The notes beneath the pieces were generated by a model that was given only the letters and a program-made list of their open reading frames with translations, ran no database searches and was not told where the DNA came from. Made by a program: the position numbers and the translations under genes. Positions 10,464-22,770 of a DNA stretch of 64,000 nucleotides are shown piece after piece. Source of the DNA: Elymus sibiricus (Eukaryota; Streptophyta; Magnoliopsida; Poales; Poaceae); assembly GCA_039707655.1 (NCBI GenBank), contig CM077672.1:194908037-194972036 (forward strand), in the 5' to 3' direction. The first letter of the stretch is position 1; the number at the start of each line of letters is the position of its first letter.

Positions 10464-13180
10464 GTGCTATGCGTAGATGCAGGTTGCGATCTAGAATACA
10501 TAGAGATGTATGGGTATTGCATAATATAATTTGTAGTAGATGAGTTCTACTGCTGATAATTATTTGTGCGGGTAGCAGATGAAATCTGTTACCCGATGTT
10601 CTTGTTGCTTCCCTGGAATTTGCATATTTCTGATCTTGATAACGGTATGGTGGAGTTTCAAAGTTTTGGCAATCCGCGATCCTGATTGATCAACGAAGTG
10701 CTAACAGTTCTTTGAATTCCACCGTAGTTAAAAAGAAAGATGAAATTTCGCAGACAAAAGGGCAATGCAGATATGATCTGCACGGGGGTCATGCGTATGA
10801 CGAAGTTTTTTATGGGGCTTGAGATTTTATTATCTCGTGTTTCATACACCATGCGATGTTAATCGAGCGACTTGAATAATCATACTTGATGATAATACGT
10901 AGGTAGCTTCGGTTTGTTTCGAAACCTTAGAAGCCACGTAAATTGAAAATTTGCATAAACCGATTAGAGGCGTCTAACTTGGTTTTGCAGGATGGTTTGC
11001 ATGTGCATATGATGTGGTATAGCAGTGCTCATATTAATTTGATTATGTATGAGATGACTATATGATGTAAATTAACATGGCATGCGTGTCATGATTCGGC
11101 ATGATGGCTGGAGCCATATGATTGTCACTTTAATGACCTGCGTGTCAACCTTTTGTAATGCACTTATTTTATTAGCTATAAAGATAGCAATATTATCTGG
11201 TGCAACGACAAGGTGGTGGAAATCTTCGCGAAGGTGAACACCGACGCGAATGCTGAAGACGAAGAAATACAAGACTTCTCCGTCAGAAAGGGCTATACCA
11301 TATCATGCTATTATGAATTGCCTGAGATGTTTATCCCTTATGATGCACCCTTCTTGATTGCGCGGTTGTCGCTTTTTATTAGGGTGATCTCTCACAAAAT
11401 ATCAAGTAGTTAGTGTTCTTCCAAGTATAGCACCGTCACGGCACCTAACTTCTCGGAGTGCGTCATGTCCACATGAGTACAAACGATTAGGGAAGTGTGA
11501 GGCGGGTGAGGTCAGACCTCGCAGCAAGATCACTTAGTTGTCTTGACGTTTTGGCATGACCGTCATGAGCTCGGAACACACGCATCGAAAGATGAACAAG
11601 AATCACATAGAGATGTGATTGGCAAGTTGGCCTACCGATTGAAATTCTCGTCATCAGTGATGTCCACATCAATGGCGTTGAATTGAAATATGGATCTTGA
11701 ATCACTCACAATCAATTATGAGAGATATTGATTTGAGTGGGAGCGCACTTTAGAATTAATTCTTTTAATTCTTAGTGCAATTAATTATGAACTTTGTCTA
11801 AGTGAAAATTTGCATAATAGTTATAGAAGAATGGCTCGCGTTTCCACCTTCCCTGTTAAAATTGAATAAGCTGTTAAATATCTGGTTAAAACTTTACGGT
11901 TGGTAACGTAATGTGAGGATTGTCCTCAAGAGTGCCGAGAAGGATTTTGTCCTATCGCATGCTTTTGGTATTCTCCCGCTAATGCTATGGATAATGTGAC
12001 TCTCGTCCTTCGATCCAAAAGCTAGAATTCCGTTACGGTCAAGTGCAATATGTTTGCTTTCATGAGACCCGAACTTCAAAAGTTTAGGGATAGCTATGTG
12101 ATATTCATGGAACTGAAAATCATTTTCAGACACAAACAAAGGCTAAAAGATATGGGATATCCAAAGCAATGTTTGTTTTGCAAACTATTAGTAAAAGTGT
12201 TTACTATGCATTTGACCAATAACAGAGGGATCCAGTAGAACGCCTGTCATATGATGAAGGTGAATAAAACAACAACTTAAAGGAAATGTCCGAAGGGTGT
12301 TAGTATGACTTACACACCTAGGAAGTCCAGGGCTAACGCCACTCTTAAGTTGGATGCTTCTTCTGAGAGTAGGAGAAATACTGAAAATTAAACTGTTAGA
12401 AGTATAAAGGCAAAAAGAGAGAAGACTGGAATATCCAGCTCATGTATGAAAGTCATACAAGTTATTGATGTATAGAAGGCTGGTCAAAGAAATAGTTCTT
12501 AGGAATTATGATTAAACATGTTAATCAGTGATTCTTGGGTATTGTGAGTTTATCACAGAGATACCCGCTCGATTGCACTCTGTTGCGACTCGATGCAAGA
12601 ACTACTATGGCATGAAAGACTAAGCCAGGAATGAGGTTTAAATACATGTTGGGAACTTAGTAAAAGTTACTATACCTTCCATCGATGTATTACCTATGTA
12701 TTTATTTTCATAATTCATTATAGAGTTTTATACACTCTAGCCCATTGTATAAGGTATCTTGCAAGAAGGTTGTTCATAAGAGAACTTTTGATGTTCGGTG
12801 TTATGAATAACATAAGGGCCATACTTTCATTATGAATGAGATGTATGTTATGAATATTGATAATAATACTTTACCTCTGTATTTATTTTCATAAATCATT
12901 TTTAGAGTTTTATACACTCTAGCCCATTTGCATAATGTTTATTGCAAGGGTGTTGTTCATAAAAGAACAATTGTTGTTCAGGATTATGAATAACATAAGG
13001 GCCATACTTCCATCATCGATGGAACGTATGTTATGAATATTGATAGTAATATGATACATCCATAACACTGACGCTAAATGTTGCAAGACTAAGAGAATAC
13101 CACACATGTGTGGCACTGCATTTTGTCACATTGGAGAAACCCGCATGGAGAAATTCCATTATGATGAATTTTGAAGTCAT
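10464..13180 (+). other. Internal leader and decayed gag/protease region
   Basis: By position this should hold gag and protease, but only short open frames remain and I recognise no zinc knuckle or DTGA motif. A small block near 11210-11290 reads in a hydrophilic, acidic frame and may be a gag remnant. Confidence 0.45.
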
Positions 13181-15440
13181 TTGATTATGAATCATTTGAC
13201 ACTTGCAACTTTCCTCCGAAAAAGTGAAGTGACTGAAATACCGTTCACAGGCCATAAGGAACGAGCAACGAACTTATTGGTGATCATACATTTTGATGTA
13301 TGTAGTCCGATAAATGTTGTTGCTAGCAGTGGATTTTATCTATCTTCAGAAATGACTCAAGTAGATATATGGATATTTGCTTGATGAGACGTAAGTCTGG
13401 ATCTTTTTAAATCATTCGAAAGGTTTTTCAACATGAAGTAGAAATTATTGTAACAAGAAAGATTATGTTTCTGCAAACTAGATTGCAGAAAGGAATATCT
13501 GAGTTACAAGTTTAGCGAATGTCTGATGAGTTGTGAAAAGAGTTTTCATAACTTACACCTCCCAGAACACCACTGTGAGTGGAATGTCTGTGAAGATGTA
13601 TTCAAACCATTTGTGACATGGTAAGATCAAAGATGACATAAATCAATTTGCCATTATCCCTTTTAAAGTAATGCTTTAGTGACTGCGGCTTTTACACTGA
13701 AAAGAGCGCCATCAGGTCTATTGAAATGACGCCATGGTATGGTACGCCCAACCATGCTTGGTCTTTCCTTAACATTTGGAATATGGGGCTTGTGTAAAAG
13801 GTTACAAACCTATTCCAAATCAGACAAGAGCTACTTTGTAGGTTATCCCAAGTAATTGGGAATTCCTCCACCACTATACCGAGGCAAAAGGTTTGCCACC
13901 GAGAACGGTATGCTTTTAAAGAGAATAGTTCTTGCAAAAAGGTGAGTGGGAGAACAGTGCAACTCGACGAGATAAACAGTATCTTCGTCATCAGATCAAA
14001 GGAAAGGAACCTTGGAAGTAATTCCAGAGTTTCCTACTGCGACTGATACGGAAGTCTCTACAATAAAATGTATGGACTTCGGTCGAACTTGCAGCTGAAC
14101 CACGTAGGCAAAACTCGTGCAAACCTCTCAGGTGCGCAAGCGAGATATTGTTGTTAGACAACAGTATACCTACGATACACAAGGAAGCGTTGATGGGCCC
14201 TGACTCCGGAATTGGCTAAATGCCAATATAATCCGAGATAGTTTCCATAAATGATTCAAGATTATATCTTGATAAACCCTTCGGAAGACTTAGAGTCTAA
14301 CGAACATTAATGGAACTATAAACTGATTTGGATAAAATGTTTTATCCATAAAGCTCGACTTGTTGCAATAACAAGTTTAAGGAGTTGACTACGATGAGGT
14401 TCTCTCACCGTAGTGATGCTTAAAGTCAGATCGGGTTAAACTAGCAATTAATACATATTTCAATCTTGAGATATGATACATGGATGCCAAAAGGATTTCC
14501 ATATGATGGAAATGCAACCTAGGACTTGTATGTGGTACAGTCCGAAGTATTTTGTCAATCCAGAGGATGCTAGTAAGTATGCAAACTTCAGAGTTCCAGC
14601 AATGGACAGAAGAGAGCAAAATGGAGTTGGAATCTTCGTTTTTGATGAAATAGTCAAAGGAGTTTGATTTGATCAATGGATAACGAAGATGCTTGTGGTT
14701 TCAAGAAAGTAAGTGGGAGCATAATAATATTTCTAAAAACTTTGTGTGCTTGACACATTGTTGATTGGAAATAATATAAATTTCTTAACACGAATTAGGA
14801 CTTCATTGAAAATAGTTTTTCGATGAAGTGCTTGGGCTAAATAGCCTTGACATTAGGCATATTTATCTACGAGATAGAATTGCCTAATAGGCTAAAGCCA
14901 AAAAATACATATTGACAAGATGCTAAAACATTTTTAGCATTAAAACGCCAAGGAGTGATTCTTGTCGAAGTCACATGGAAAGGGTTTTTGCAAGACTCGG
15001 TGTCTCAAAACACTGATGAGCGAAATACATGATGGAGATTCCACACACTTTCGTGTTTGGATTAATCATGTATTCCATGGTATGTAAAACAACCAGATAT
15101 GTCCAATACTCCAAAGCTGTTGCGAGTATAGATACCAAAGTGATCAAAGTACTGATCATGGGACAACAGTGAAAAATGTCACTAAGTACTAAAGTAGCAC
15201 TGATGACATGTTTTCTCGCAAGCAGAGATTATGAAGTGCTCGTTGTAAGTGATTACATCGATATAGTCTTCATCAATACTCCATGCGATTTTCGATTTAA
15301 GTCAAGGGTTTTGTGTAATACACGATATGGTGGCACGGTGTTTGGAAATCATTCCAAACAGGTAACTGTGGCGAATTCTATAACTAAGGCTAAGTATGTT
15401 GCCGCTTTCGAAGCGACATAGAAGATGTTGAATCATACAG
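13181..15440 (+). pseudogene. Decayed copia pol: integrase, RT and RNase H remnants
   Basis: Around 13181-13384 a frame reads PFTGHKERATNLL and then FDVCSPI, which matches the pre-core and first-Asp region of copia integrases. Near 14700-14780 a frame reads FKKVSGS and then a degraded YVDD block followed by LLIGN, the reverse transcriptase active-site region. Near 15350-15420 a frame reads VANSITKAKYVAAFEA, which corresponds to the copia RNase H block around STTEAEYIA. Stops and frame changes occur throughout, so no functional polyprotein can be made. Confidence 0.8.
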
Positions 15441-15758
15441 TTCGTTCATGAACTTAGTATGATTCCAAGATGGCTTTGGTCAATGGAACACTATTGAAGA
15501 TAGTTGCTCCATAGCTCAGTCCGGGGAATCAAGGTTTGACCAGTGATTCACATATGTACGAAGCCAAGTCCACACAAAATATGAATTTTGTGAAAGCGTG
15601 AAAACGCGAGGACATGCAAAGATACACACAGAACTGAAGTTGTCAGATCCGTTGGACATCAGGCTATACCACATGCGAATCATTTTTACACCGGTATGCC
15701 ACAGGTGTAATGTGCATTAGCATTGACTAGATTATTGACTCTAGTGCAAGTGGGAGTC

Positions 15759-17908
15759 TGTAGGAGATATGCCCTAGAGGCAATAACAAATGTTATTATT
15801 TATCTCCATGTTCATGATTATGTTTATGTTCCATGCTATAACTGCTATGGTTCTCGAGTCTACAATAACCACGAGGCTCGGAGGAAGACTCATATGCACG
15901 TGTGGAATAATAAACGGTAAAAAGTATTCCTAGTCTGGCCTCTAAGACTAGCTCAAGTGTTGCATAATGGTTCTGTTTTCCTGATCATGGGCATGACTAT
16001 GCCGGCAACTTTGAGGGCACAATGTTAGTAGAACACTTGTGTTGAATCGACCCAATTGATGTTATGCTATGAGATTCATTCGTCATAGGTTAATGGTTAA
16101 TAACACAGAGATAGTTAATGTTTGCATAATTCCTTAGACCATGAGAGTGTCGAGTTTCTTCATGCTTGCTTCATGAACTTTGGGGTTTGTTAAACGTCAT
16201 CCGTAAATGGGTGGCTATTACGGCGGCTTACGGGTTCATGGAAAAGTATGTCAAGTAACTTGATAGCTCAAGATTGGGATTTGCTCCTCCGACGATGGAG
16301 AGATATCTCTAGGCCCTCTCGGTGTTACGGTATCCATCATCGTCTGGCCAAACACAATGTGATTTGATCACAGGGATGCCGGAACACGGGAACGAGAAAA
16401 GAGAACAAAACCGGTAACGAGGTAACTGGCATTGTGGACAAGTGTTGATCCACGGGGATGCCGATGTTTCTCACCTCGGGTATTTGTAACATATCGCGAA
16501 GCAATAGGAATAGCACACGGCAACTGGAGGTTCACTCGAATATTCATTCGTGTGGGTATAGGGGTCAATATGGGTGTCCACGGCTCCGATGTTGATCATT
16601 GATCGGAAAGAGTTCCGGGTCATGTCTATACTTCACCGAACCTATAGGGTCACACGCTTAAGGGTCATCTATCTGCTGAATACTAGACGGGGAGTCTGAG
16701 AGAAAATCACCGAAAAAGTTTCGGACGAAACGGAAACGTTCCGGAGAGAACACCGGAATAGTTCCGGTGAAACTGAAAAGTTGTTTCAGGGTATTCCATT
16801 AAGTCAAATTGGTTCTGGCACACGCCTGAAAATTCTTGGAGGATGCCAGAAGTGTTCTGAAAACTTCTGGGAATTTTCCGGGACAAAAAACGGAAATGTT
16901 CCGGAGCAGCCGGAACCGCTTTGGTTGCTTTTCGCTGAAGAAACATTGTTCCGAAATTATTTCGGAATGCGTTCAAAATTGTTTTGGTGGGTGCTAGAAT
17001 TATTCTAGGCACACAGAAATAATTTGGGTTTTAACGGACGCAGAAAAATGTCTTCGTGAATAGTGAAAAGCACTTTTTGGGCTGATTTGCAAATGGGGTT
17101 TTTCTTCTAGAAGAAAACCACTTTTGGTGTGTGAAAGGGAGGTGGAGCCCCCCAAAGGGGCTGCACAATTTCAGCCATGGCATGGGGGGGCCCTCCTTGA
17201 GGTGTCCTTCCACCTCATGGTGGATATGTTCTACACACCCTTATGTGGCATGTGGTGAAAAGATCCTAGGAAGGTCCTTTTGGTCTTTTTCATCTCTTTC
17301 CTCTACCCCTTGTTCCTCCTATAAATAGAGGTGGAGAGGGCTCTCCAAAATCAGATCATGCTTGCTCTCATACACATGCCATTTGGCTTGTCTGGCTTCT
17401 CTCTCCCTCCCAGCGAAATAGTTTCGTAGAGCCGAAAGGCTGTCTGGGTTCCGGTGGGAACTAGTTCTGGACGGCGAAGCCCTGCCGGATAGATGACACC
17501 GTATGTGTGCAACTCTGTAGAGAGGTCATAGTTTCGGTCTTAGTTCGAGAGTGCCTCCCGAAGGGCTGTCCGAGTGACTGTCAGAGTTTCGAGGGTCGTC
17601 CCGAAGGGCTGTCCGAGTGACCGTCCGAGTTTCGAGGATCCTCCCGAAGGGCTGTCCGCGACACCGTCCGAGGGACTGTCCGACCGCCTCCCGGAGGGCT
17701 GTCCAAGGGGCAGATGTGTGAGTACATCCTCGCGGTTGGGAGGTTGTAAATCCTAGCTGCGGGGATCTGCACCGCCGATCGTCATCGACTCTACTTCCGC
17801 TGCGCTACGAGTCGGTAACGAAAAAGATCAAACCTTGTATGCAGTCTCCATAGTGGTCCTGGGCTGGTGCGTAGGTCGGAATTTTTTTTTCTGCTGCGTT
17901 ACCCTGCA
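15759..17908 (+). repeat. 3' LTR of copia element (2150 bp)
   Basis: It is nearly identical to 8299-10449, with about 30 single-base differences counted by eye plus a one-base indel in the T-run near the 3' end. The TATA motif is near 17319-17328. Confidence 0.93.
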
Positions 17909-17913
17909 GGCAC

Positions 17914-18660
17914 CCGCCGGTGTCACCGCATCGGAGCCGGACGAACCGGCAAGGATTTCTCCCGCACTCCAAACCCCACCGCCCAACCGGAGCCAACCAG
18001 CCAAACCACCGCCCAACCTCATGCGCCATCGCGGTTGTGCCGCCACCCACGCTGTCTCACTACGAACACCAACACGAGGCCAAGAAGACCGGAGAGAAGT
18101 GCCAAGCGACGGGAGCAGCAGCACCGAAGCCGAGCGGGAGGGAACCACCTCCACCGCCGTCGTGCGAGAGGCCCGCGCCTCCGGCACCATCGCGGTCGCC
18201 TTCCGGACACAGCAGCAGGGCATACCAGGCCACCCCTGGCCCGGCCAGGCCCGAAACGTGCCCGCTAAGCCCCGTCGGCCACGCTGCAGCAGGCCGGCGT
18301 CGGCGCCGCCAGCGCCCAGCCGCTCATCGCCGCTCCCCCGCCTCCCGGAAGTCACGCCGCAGACCCGCCCCGGCCCAGATGGGGCCCGAAGGGCCCAGAT
18401 CTTGGCCGAGCGGCCGCCGCGCCACCCCGCCGCCAACGACGACGCCGCCCCTGTCCCAACTTCACCAGCGAAGAAGAACTTTAAAACCGAATGAAACACA
18501 GACCTGGACACTCAGGTCCTTCCCCCATCTTGTTGCCATCGTAGAGTCTGGCGGAGGCCAAGGGAACCCGGAGCGTCGACACCGGGTTGAGAGGAAAAGT
18601 TGCCGGCCTCATGATTGCCTTCTCTCTATTAAACCCTAGAGTTGTGCTTTTCAGACTCTT
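17914..18660. other. Right half of the unclassified repeat
   Basis: This is the continuation of 7381-8298 after the copia insertion. It is very GC-rich, and several proline/arginine-rich frames on both strands are composition artefacts. It closes with a less GC-rich tail ending near 'ctctctattaaaccctag'. Confidence 0.45.
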
Positions 18661-19334
18661 ATGTAATGTTGGATGAGCGATACTCAGCGTCGGTCGACAG
18701 GAAAAATCGCAAGATCGGTCGCCCTACCACTATTAGATGGCCTTTGGCCTTGTAGGCAACCGTTCGATAAAACTTGCTTGTGTCCACTCATCCTTTGCCC
18801 CGTCTATCTCTCCCTCGTAGACCACGTGCTCGCACCGCCCATCCCCACGCATGCACTCCTGCTGGATTTCATCACCCATCCAACGAGCTCGCGACACATG
18901 TTGCCCCGGTCGCCGGTGAGGTCGCAACACACGTCGCCGTGATTGCCTGTCGAAGCACCATGGTTCACCTATCACAGCTCCCATAGTCACCGGTCGAAGC
19001 AAAATGCTTCGCCTGTCCCAGCAAAACTGCTCGTCAGTCGCAACATCCTCGGATCGTGCTCCTCGGATCGTGCTCAGGCGCGCGGCGCCCTTCGTAGCTC
19101 CCCTCGTCGCCGTTTGCAGCACGCCGCACCAACGGTCCCAGATCAATGAGGAAACCGCGGAGATCATCGGCGTTTCTGTTGTGGGGACTTACGCCGCGGT
19201 CTTCGACGTTTATAGCCTCTGGCCTTGCTAAGTCAGACGGTCATCGTTGACGACCAGGATGTGGGGTCAGGGTAGAAACACCATTGACCCTGGTGTTTCC
19301 CATGTAGCGCAATCGGTGTGATTGGTGACGTCTT
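18661..19334. other. Intergenic, nothing recognised
   Basis: The sequence is mixed, with internal short repeats ('tcgaagcaccatgg / tcgaagcaaaatgc', 'cctcggatcgtgct' twice near 19047-19074). No gene or clear element ends are visible. Confidence 0.4.
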
Positions 19335-19633
19335 AGAAAAAAACGGATTCTATAATGCCCGAACGTCAGATTTCTATTATTTCAGGCCGAACGTTGTGTC
19401 TGCCGTTTGATTAAATAGCACAAATCTTGACCCCAAGTGTACGTCCACGTCATCTTCCCATCTCATTCGGGCGTTTGCGCGACCGAAACGAACACTCGAG
19501 TCTCGTCCTTATCCTATTTCTCTCCCCTACCGCACCCCACTCTCTCCAGATCCCGTCGGCACAGCTCGCTCTCATGGCCGCCGTCGCGATGCAGTTCCAG
19601 CACACGCTAGCTCTCTCCTATGGCCGCCGTCGC

Positions 19634-19802
19634 GATGCAGCTCCACCGCGCCATCCCCGGCGACACCCGCGCGAGCATGGCCCACGGCGACGCCCGTGCC
19701 CGCATGGGCCCGGCGGCGATGGCCCTCGACGTGATGCAGCTCCACCGCGCCATCCCCGGCGACGCCTGCGCCCGCACGGCCCCACCGGCGATGGCCCTCG
19801 AC
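19634..19802 (+). repeat. 99-bp tandem duplication in open frame
   Basis: The block starting gatgcagctccaccgcgcc at 19634 recurs at 19733, an offset of 99 bp (33 codons). In one plus-strand frame (19620-19856) it encodes MQLHRAIPGD twice. The period is a multiple of three, so the frame survives the duplication. Confidence 0.75.
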
Positions 19803-19973
19803 TCTGTTGCCAAGGCACCTCCGTCTGCGCGTCAAGGGCGGAGCCGCGGAGGATGAGGTCCACGGGCACAACGCCGTCGTCGCTTTTTTGGCGTCCTCTG
19901 CCACGCCGCAGCAGCAGAAGGACAAGGCGGCGCATGAGGTGCCCCGCGCGACGGTGGCCAGCGTCGTGGCGCC

Positions 19974-20287
19974 CCTCACCAAGTGGATGCGCGAGCACGC
20001 GGCGGAAACTCCGCCGAATCTGCTTGCGACGAGCGCGACGACCTCGCCGTGCTCTAGCTCTCACTCCGCCGCGGCCTGCCCAAGTCCACCACCAAGCTGC
20101 ACCTGCTCCCGCTCCCGCACCCCGTCGTCGCCCACTCGGCCTCCTCCTTCTGCGTCATCTCTGACGACCGCGCCGGCTCCGGCTCCCCAATCGCGGTGGA
20201 CTTCACCCGGGCTAGCTGGCCGAAGCAGGTCCGCAAGGTTATGAGCTCGACTTTCCTGTACCTGCGGACAGGGACCAGCCACGCCTG
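19974..20287 (+). pseudogene. Captured fragment of a ribosomal L1-domain protein gene
   Basis: Read with one frame correction, the plus strand gives LTKWMREHAAETPPNLL, then LLPLPHPVVAHSASSFCVIS, then IAVDFTRASWPKQVRKVM and STFLYLRTGT. These blocks match the N-terminal and C-terminal parts of plant ribosomal L1 domain-containing (UTP30/RSL1D1-like) proteins as I know them. The long middle of the L1 domain is missing between the second and third blocks. A one-base loss near 20034 breaks the frame. It is a dead gene piece carried by the surrounding transposon. Confidence 0.6.
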
Positions 20288-20499
20288 ACTGACCCTTCTC
20301 CGGCACCCGACGAGCTCGACGGCAATGAGGTCGTCCACCCGTCCACCAGCTGTCCCCAGTCCCCACACAAGGTCGATCCATCTCCGTTTCCCATTTTCCT
20401 CAACTTGTTGCTGTAGCTACTTCCTACTGGAATGATACTTTTGGGGCACTATTGTGTAGAAATATGGCAAATATAGTCTTCTCTTTTACCACCCTAATT

Positions 20500-22590
20500 T
20501 ACAATCTGTAAATTGCCATGGCAATATATTCTTCTTTTTTGCCATGGTGGACACTTTCACACATTTTTTTGGTCATGTTATATAGTGATGATTTTGGTGT
20601 TGTGATGGAAATTTTCACCCATGTTCACAATCTCCAAAATTGCCGTGGCAATTTAGCTCGTATATTTTGCCATGAGCATGGCAAATTTTCCTTCTTTTGC
20701 AACATGGCAAAATTTCCTTTCTATGTAAAAGGATGGCAAGTCTAGTCCATACATCACGGCAAACTTAGTGCATGGACCATGGCAATATAGTCTTCTATTT
20801 GCCATGGCAATTTTTACTCTTTATTAGCCATGGCAAATTTACATTTTATTTCCATGGCTAAATTACCTATATCAACATGGCAAATATTTAACTACTATTG
20901 CCATGGCAATTTATACTCTCTTTTTTGCCATGGAACTTTCACATTTCATTCGCCATGGAAAATTACCAATATTGCCATGGCAAATTTACTTTCAACAACA
21001 TGTAAAAGTATTTTTTGCCATGGAAGAATAGTGTAAATTTTGCCATGGCAAAAATAGAGTAATTTTGCCATGGCAAATTAAACTAAATTTTGCCACGTGA
21101 ATAGAAGTAGTTTTGCCATGGAAGAATTGTGTAAATTTTGCCATGGCAAATTAAATTAAAATTTGCCATGTGAATAAAATTAATTTTTGCCATGGAAGAA
21201 TAATGTGAATTTCGCCATGGCATTTTTTCTATTTTTGATTTTTCCAGTCTGTGTGCAATTGCTAATACAATGGCTAATTTAATTCATGGCCCATGGCAAA
21301 CTCTCTTTCCCGTGTCTTGGCATTACTACTTCATGGGCCATGGCATTTTTACTAAAGGGGGATTTTTATATTATTTTTATTTTTTCTAACATGGAAAACT
21401 TATTTTTATGGACATGGCAAACTTAATTTATGAACCATGGCAAATTCAATTCAAATACCATGGCAAATTTGCTTTTTTCGTATCATGGCAAAATTTACTT
21501 CTTTACTGCCATGGCAACTTTACCATGTCTTTTTTGTTTCAATTACCTTACCTTTTTTCGTATCATGTCCAATTTTTTTTACTTTCTAATGCCATGGCAA
21601 ATTTCACTTCATCTTTTTTTTCATGGGAATTTTTCCTTATTCATGGGACCATGGTACATTTCCTTTATCAAACATGGCAATTACCACCAAACAATATATG
21701 GTACACTTTTTGTGTTCTACATGGTGGCAATTTTTCAATCCACATTTTTTGTGTCTTCATGTATATAGTAAAATACCATGGCAATAAATTTGATTTTTTT
21801 TTCCATGGCAATTTTCCCTTAATTGGCATGGAAAATTTACGTAAATCACCATGTCAATTTTTAACTTTTATTGCCATGGCAATTTTTACTCTTTATTTTC
21901 CATTGCAAATTTACATTTTATTTCGATGGCTAAATTACCTATGTCGACATGGCAATATTTAACTACTATGCCATGGCAATTTATACTCCTTTTTTGCCAT
22001 GGAACTTTCACATTTTATTTGCCATGGAAAAATTACTAATATTGCAATGGAAAATTTACTTTAAACAACATGTGGATAAAAATATTTTTTCCATGGAAAT
22101 ATAGTGTAAATTTTGCCATGGCAAATTAAACTAAATTTTGCCATGTGAATAGAAGTAGTTTTGCCATGGACGAATAATATAAATTTTGCCATGGCAAATT
22201 AAACAAAAATTTGCCATGTGAATAAAAATATTTTTTTGCCATGGAAGAATAGTGTAATCTTTTGCCATGGCAAATTAAACAAAAAATTGCCATGTGAATA
22301 AATTTTTTTTGCCATGGAAGAATAGTGTATTTTTTTGCGATGGCAAAAATAGAGTAAATTTTTGCCATGGCAAATTAAACTAAAAGTTGCCATGTGAATA
22401 AAAGTATTTTTGCCATGGCAAATATGTTGCATTTTTTTTCCGTTGCAGTTTTTTATTTTTCTGATCATGGCAATTTTTCTTATTCTTTTTCATTACAAAA
22501 CCATGTCTTTCTTGCCATGGATATATATTATGATCAGTACAAAAATGCATAGCAAATAGAATCTGCCATGTTTTTTGTAACTTGTTTTTC
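20500..22590. repeat. Dense array of ttgccatggcaa palindromes
   Basis: Several dozen copies of ttgccatggcaa or one-sided variants (ttgccatgg, ccatggcaaa, ccatgtgaa) recur every 20-60 bp in AT-rich DNA. The motif is its own reverse complement, so long stretches can pair with each other. The 22050-22400 part shows a longer unit built from 'ttgccatgtgaata', 'ttttgccatggaagaata' and 'ttttgccatggcaaatta'. Such arrays are typical of subterminal regions of DNA transposons, where the transposase binds. Confidence 0.9.
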
Positions 22591-22770
22591 TCTACCCCTG
22601 GCCTTTTTTCATTTTTTGGGCCTGCTGGAATTCGTGCTTATTGGGCCAGTAGAAAAAGGTGGCAGGGAAGAAACGTTCGGTGTGAAATCTTTCTCAGCCC
22701 GAACGTTGTAGTTCGGTTTGATCGATGGATCGCTACGAACGTTCGGGAGTTATCCGTGTCCCAAAAAAAT

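Larger units (their letters stand above)
8299..17908 (+). mobile_element. Complete copia-type LTR retrotransposon, coding region decayed
   Basis: The 9.6-kb element has TSD GGCAC on both sides (8294-8298 and 17909-17913). The LTRs (8299-10449 and 15759-17908) begin tgtaggagatatgcc, like BARE/Angela/WIS-type LTRs, and end in CA. A tRNA-iMet primer site follows the left LTR, and a purine-rich tract (aagtgggag) precedes the right one. Remnants of integrase, reverse transcriptase and RNase H occur in that order, which is copia order. All are broken by stops and frameshifts. The LTRs differ at about 30 places in 2150 by eye, so the insertion is recent although the coding region is dead. Confidence 0.93.
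19335..22770. mobile_element. DNA transposon with palindrome array and captured gene piece
   Basis: The two ends carry related inverted motifs: near 19343-19400 'acggat...cccgaacgt' and later 'ccgaacgttg', and near 22677-22770 the reverse complements of the same blocks. The body has a GC-rich captured part (19560-20290) and a 2-kb AT-rich array of ttgccatggcaa motifs. There is no transposase, so it would be non-autonomous. I found no convincing target-site duplication. The superfamily (Mutator-like or other) is unresolved and the borders are approximate. Confidence 0.5.

Noticed and set aside
17828..18639. Open frames of 219-239 codons in the GC-rich repeat
   Set aside because: High GC lowers stop frequency in all frames. 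The proteins are Pro/Arg/Ala-rich and overlap on both strands, with no recognised motif.
21408..21962. 184-codon frame through the ttgccatggcaa array
   Set aside because: It is produced by the repeating unit itself (repeated HGK/HGN and AMA-type words); no independent evidence of coding.
20500..22590. Possible CRISPR-like array
   Set aside because: Units are palindromic, variable in spacing and lie in a plant transposon; there are no constant spacers and no cas genes.
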